From Colletotrichum lupini (lineage: Eukaryota > Ascomycota > Sordariomycetes > Glomerellales > Glomerellaceae), in NCBI RefSeq assembly GCF_023278565.1, contig NC_064681.1, forward strand, positions 310,001 through 374,000: a DNA stretch of 64,000 nucleotides, in the 5' to 3' direction. The translations under genes were made by a program, and so were the position numbers. Positions within the stretch are counted from its first letter, which is position 1, and each line of letters opens with the position of its first letter. This document shows positions 60,101 to 64,000 of this stretch, one piece after another. The notes beneath the pieces were generated by a model that searched no databases, was not told where the DNA came from, and was given only the letters and a program-made list of their open reading frames with translations.

Positions 60101-62700
60101 AGTACTTTAATAAATATATTAATAAGAAACTTAAAAAAAGATATATTTAACTATTAAATTCTCCTACCGGATTCCCCTTATTTTTTATATTGAAAAAAAA
60201 AGAAAATTAAAACTTATTATTAATTATAAAAAACTTAACGAAATTATAAAAAAGAATTACTACCCCTTATTAGTTATTACTAAGCTTAGAAATTTATTTT
60301 ATAAAACTAATTAGTTTATTATTATAAATTTTAAAAAAGTATTTAACTAAATTCGGATTAAAAAAGGAAATAAATAAAAAATAGTATTCCGAACTTATAA
60401 AGGACTTTTTAAATACTTTATTATACCCTTTAAACTTATTAATACTTTAATAACTTTTTAAATAATAATTAATTACGTACTTTAGAAGTACGTCGATATT
60501 TTTATTATTATTTATATTAATAATATTCTTATTCTTTCTCTTAATTTTAAAATATATAAAAAGTATATTTATATAATATTTTAAAAACTCTAAGATGCTA
60601 AATTATATACCGAGCCCTCTAAATACGAGTTTTATATATAAACAATAAACTTTTTTAAATATATTATTATATTAAAATAAATTTATATATAAATATTAAG
60701 AATAGAAGTAGTTAAAGACTAGTTTATATTATAAAACGTTAAGGACGTATAAGGATTTTTAAAATTCGTTAATTTTTATTAACGATTTTTTAAAAACAAT
60801 ATTAATATAATTAAACCTTTTAATAACTTAATATAAAAAGATACCCTATTTATTTAAAATCTTAAGTATAAAAGAGTATTTATTAAAGTTAAGAATATAA
60901 TTATTTTTAAACTAATTATTATAAGTTTAGACCCCTAAAAACCTTTTAAAATCGAGACTAATACCTTAGACTTTATTATAAGAGCGGTTTTAAAATAATA
61001 AAATAAATAAAAAAAGCTTTATTTATATTATTTCTATTTCAAAGTATTTTATAAAATAAAATTAAATTAATAAATTTATAATAAAGAACTAATAGCTATT
61101 ATTAAAGTATTTTAAAAATAGAGATTATAGTTATTTAGAACTAAATATAAAGTTATAGTTTATATAAACTATAAAAACTTTATAAACTTTATAATAAATA
61201 AAAATCTAAATAAACGATAAGTTAAATAAAGCGAATTCCTATTTAAGTGTAATTTCTAAATTATTTATTAAAAAGGTCTAGAAAATAGTAAAATAGACGC
61301 TCTTAATAAAAGACCTAATTACGAAGTTATAATTTTTAAAAAAACATAAGTTATTTTTAAATAGGAGAAAAATAGTAGCCTTATACTAATTACGAAGCTC
61401 TTTATAATAGCTAAAAAGATTAATACTAACTTGACTAAAAAAATAATCCCTAAGCTTATTATAAAAATTTATAATATATTAGTATATAGCTATTAAAGAA
61501 TTACTAAAACGTAAAAACAAATTCGCTAATACTATAATAAATCCGCTATACGTACTAAAATTATAAAAGTAATTAAGGACTATGTAATTTATAAAAGAAA
61601 TAAAAATAGCCCGTATAAGCTTTATAATAAGCTATAACTATTATAATTATTAATAAAAGCATAGTAATTAATTATATAAAACTTTATTATTAAATTACTA
61701 AAGTTTAGAGAACTATTTATTAAAATATAGTACGATAGTATCTTAGTTATAGTTAATTAACTTATTAAGTTCGTATATTTTATTCTTTATAAAATATTAA
61801 GTACTATAAAAGACCTAATATACGTATTTATTAAGGTTATACTTTCGAACTATAGTTTATTAAAAGAATTATTTTTAATCAAGATAAGCTATTTATTTTA
61901 AAGTTTTAAAAATCTCTAATTTTATAACTTAATATAAACTATAAGCTATTAATATTATTTTATTTATAAACCAATAGATAAATAAAAAGGATTAATTAGA
62001 TCTTTAAAATATACCTTTATTATTATATAAATTACGACTAAGATAATTAAATAGTACTTTTATTAATAGCTTAATTCGTATATAATAATATAGTTAGTAA
62101 AAGTATAAAAAGATCTCTATTTTACTTTAACTACGGATTTTAATTAATAGTATATAAAAAAGCATAATAAAGACTATAAGCTATAAAAACTATAATAAAT
62201 ATAAATAAACTTAAAAAGATTTATAAATAAGCCTTACTAAACCTCGAGTTTATATAATAACGTATAAAAGAAAACGTAAATAAATTAAAAATTAAAAGAC
62301 TATTTTTAAAAAAGGGGGATAGTGCCTATTTCTTTTATTATAATATTGAAACAAAACGATTAAATAATAAATTAAATTATAAAAAACTTAGACCTTTTGA
62401 AATTATTAAAAAAGTCTTATTAATTAATTACGAATTAAGATTATTAAATATAATATAATACTATTTTATTTTTTATATCTTATTATTTAAACTTATATTA
62501 AGAGGATTATATATAAAAAATTATATTATTATTAAACTAAACTAATTAAAATATAAAGTCAAACGGATTATTAATTATAAAATTAAAAATAAAATATAAG
62601 AATTCTTTATTAAATAAAAAAACTATAGATATAAAAAAAATATATAAGAACTTATTATGAACCTTTAGAATTTTTAATAACTTTTCGAGGAGTATTAAAA
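57200..62700 (+). mobile_element. RIP-ruined Ty3/Gypsy retrotransposon gag-pol
   Basis: Followed on the + strand through many C-to-T-made stops. Gag-like sequence lies at about 57,240-57,830. A zinc knuckle at 57,951-57,992 has every Cys and the His changed to Tyr (YYNYNKLGYIAKDY for the CCHC pattern). Reverse transcriptase starts about 60,220 (YKKLNEII, family YRKLNEIT); its catalytic YLDD reads YINN at about 60,511-60,523. RNase H runs to about 61,260 and integrase is traceable at about 61,480-62,330 (YDSILVIV and TKF-like blocks). A chromodomain-like end lies at about 62,540-62,700, marking a chromovirus-type element. Direct LTRs were not found; instead inverted copies of one repeat flank it. 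Confidence 0.85.
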
Positions 62701-62954
62701 TTAAAATTAAATCTAGAACTCTTAGTTATTACGGCGTCCTAATTAATAATTTTAAAAATACCGTTAGCTTATACTTTATAAGCTACTAAAGAAGTATTTT
62801 TAGAGTTTTTAAAAAACTTTTTTAATATAACTTAACTCTTTTTAAATACTATTCGCTTTTAAGAACGAAGACGCTCTAACTTAAATAACGACTTATTTAA
62901 TTTAGCCTAAGCTTATTAATAAGCCTTAGCCTTTTTTTATAATTCTATAGCCCT

Positions 62955-63490
62955 TTTATTATAGCTAGCTAGTCGTAATAAGTATATTAATAAAAGTTAA
63001 GGCTACGAGTACTAAGTAAATAATATCGTAGTTATAAATAGCTTCTCTAAAACTATATTTATAAGTTATAAAATAAGTAAAGCTTTAATAATTAATCGTA
63101 GTTTTATTAAAAGGGGTTCTTAGTAAAGATAATTAAAAGCGATTATAAGATTTAATATTAAGTTAATTATTAAAGAAGCTATAAAAGTCTATCTTAGAGC
63201 CTAGCTTAAGTTTATACTATATATAAGTTTATTTATAAATATATCCTTTATTAATAATTACTTTTATTTATTAAGTAATTACTTAGTAAATATTAATAAG
63301 CGATTATTTAAAATAATTACAATAATTATTTTATTACGTAATTACTACTTCTTATTTATATATAACTTATTTATAGTTCTTTTATTTTATAAGAATTACT
63401 TTATATTCCCGTATTTTTATATATATAGTATATTATAGCTACTATAAGCTTATGGGGCGGGCCCTAGTCTTAGTTATATATATTAAGTTA
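62955..63490 (-). repeat. Long inverted repeat, right arm (LTR-like)
   Basis: Reverse-complement partner of 56,511-57,048, located about 250 bp after the chromodomain end. Differences between arms are mostly C/T and G/A, the RIP pattern. A normal 3' LTR would be in the same orientation as the 5' one; here it is opposite. Confidence 0.8.
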
Positions 63491-64000
63491 TAATATTAAG
63501 TCTCTTTTCTAAAAGTTTTATTTCTATAGACTTATAAATAAGTTATTATAGCCTAAGTTAGGGCTCGTTAAGTAATTCTTTTAAAAATACTAACATATCC
63601 GCTAGATTTTTAATATATCGTTAACTAAAGCTTACTTTTAAAATTAAAGAGCGAGGATTCGAAATTATAATACCTTACTTATTTTATTATTTATTAGGGT
63701 AAAGGTATAAAATATTAAAGGGTAAATTAAAATATTATAAGTATATATATCGTAGTTATTTTTATAACATAATTACTAATACTATATACGATTATAAGTT
63801 TCTTTTTTTTTTTGGTATTTTTTTATATTAATCGTACTCATAATAAATCGTTTTTTATTTAAAGCCGATAAATTAGAACGTAGAAAAGAAGTAAAAGAGC
63901 TTCTTTTTTAAAAATAGGTAAAAGCTTTACGTTATATATAAGCTAAAATAGATTAGTCTTTATTAAAATTAGATCGTTTTTTTTAAAAAAAAAGAATAGT

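Larger units (their letters stand above)
52740..64000. other. AT-rich, RIP-degraded block (right)
   Basis: Composition changes abruptly around 52,740-52,760 and stays A+T-rich with pervasive TpA to the window end. Besides the Gypsy element, a ruined + strand frame can be followed at about 55,800-56,110 with TAA/TAG in place of CAA/CAG (reading TYNKNLELLF, then VPKDYETLYLRLRF); its family is not recognised. No intact gene. Confidence 0.9.

Noticed and set aside
1..64000. CRISPR arrays, bacterial operons, rRNA genes
   Set aside because: None seen; the window is eukaryotic with spliceosomal introns.

Overview
The window looks like filamentous ascomycete DNA, most likely a Sordariomycete with a two-compartment genome (a Colletotrichum-like species is my guess). 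Genes carry short 50-100 bp GT-AG introns. An ascomycete laccase, a Pth11-type receptor, fungal Lunapark and an Imh1 golgin are present. Both ends are extremely A+T-rich DNA in which transposon reading frames survive only as C-to-T/G-to-A wrecks, the pattern left by repeat-induced point mutation (RIP). Genus is inference; the fungal assignment is firm.

Layout. 1-6.87 kb: AT-rich block with a ruined Ty1/Copia retrotransposon (+ strand). 6.9-8.6 kb: an intact single-exon secreted laccase sitting directly on the block edge. 8.6-13.4 kb: gene-poor, with a 16-bp minisatellite. 13.4-14.1 kb: a secreted two-module Cys-rich protein. 15.6-28.6 kb: an accessory group: ACS-family MFS transporter (+), Pth11/rhodopsin-type membrane protein (-), a 429-bp hAT-type MITE with intact 8-bp target duplication, O-methyltransferase (+), nitrilase (+, frameshifted), two XanA/TauD-type Fe(II)/2-oxoglutarate dioxygenases head to head (- and +), and a cytochrome P450 (-). 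29.5 kb: an 82-residue Cys-rich secreted protein (effector-like). 31.4 kb: a four-helix membrane protein of unknown role. 34.1-35.2 kb: a SREBP-type bHLH regulator (-) followed by a 6.4-kb gene-free stretch. 41.6-51.8 kb: an unknown nuclear-looking protein, Lunapark, the GRIP golgin Imh1 and a short-chain dehydrogenase. 52.4-52.6 kb: a truncated coding fragment. 52.75-64 kb: a second AT-rich block with a RIP-ruined Ty3/Gypsy gag-pol framed by ~540-bp repeats in inverted orientation.

How the genes fit. The 20.8-28.6 kb enzymes (O-methyltransferase, nitrilase, two dioxygenases, P450) with the neighbouring transporter and receptor look like a metabolic cluster without a PKS, NRPS or terpene backbone enzyme in view. 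Three of its five enzymes carry a possible lesion: a one-base shift in a G5 run of the nitrilase, a TAG exactly where family members have the Trp before the HxD iron motif in one dioxygenase, and loss of the acid-Thr pair in the P450 I-helix. Either the cluster is decaying, or some of these are assembly errors or (for the TAG) a stop correctable by A-to-I mRNA editing. The right-hand genes are ordinary membrane-trafficking and redox housekeeping genes.
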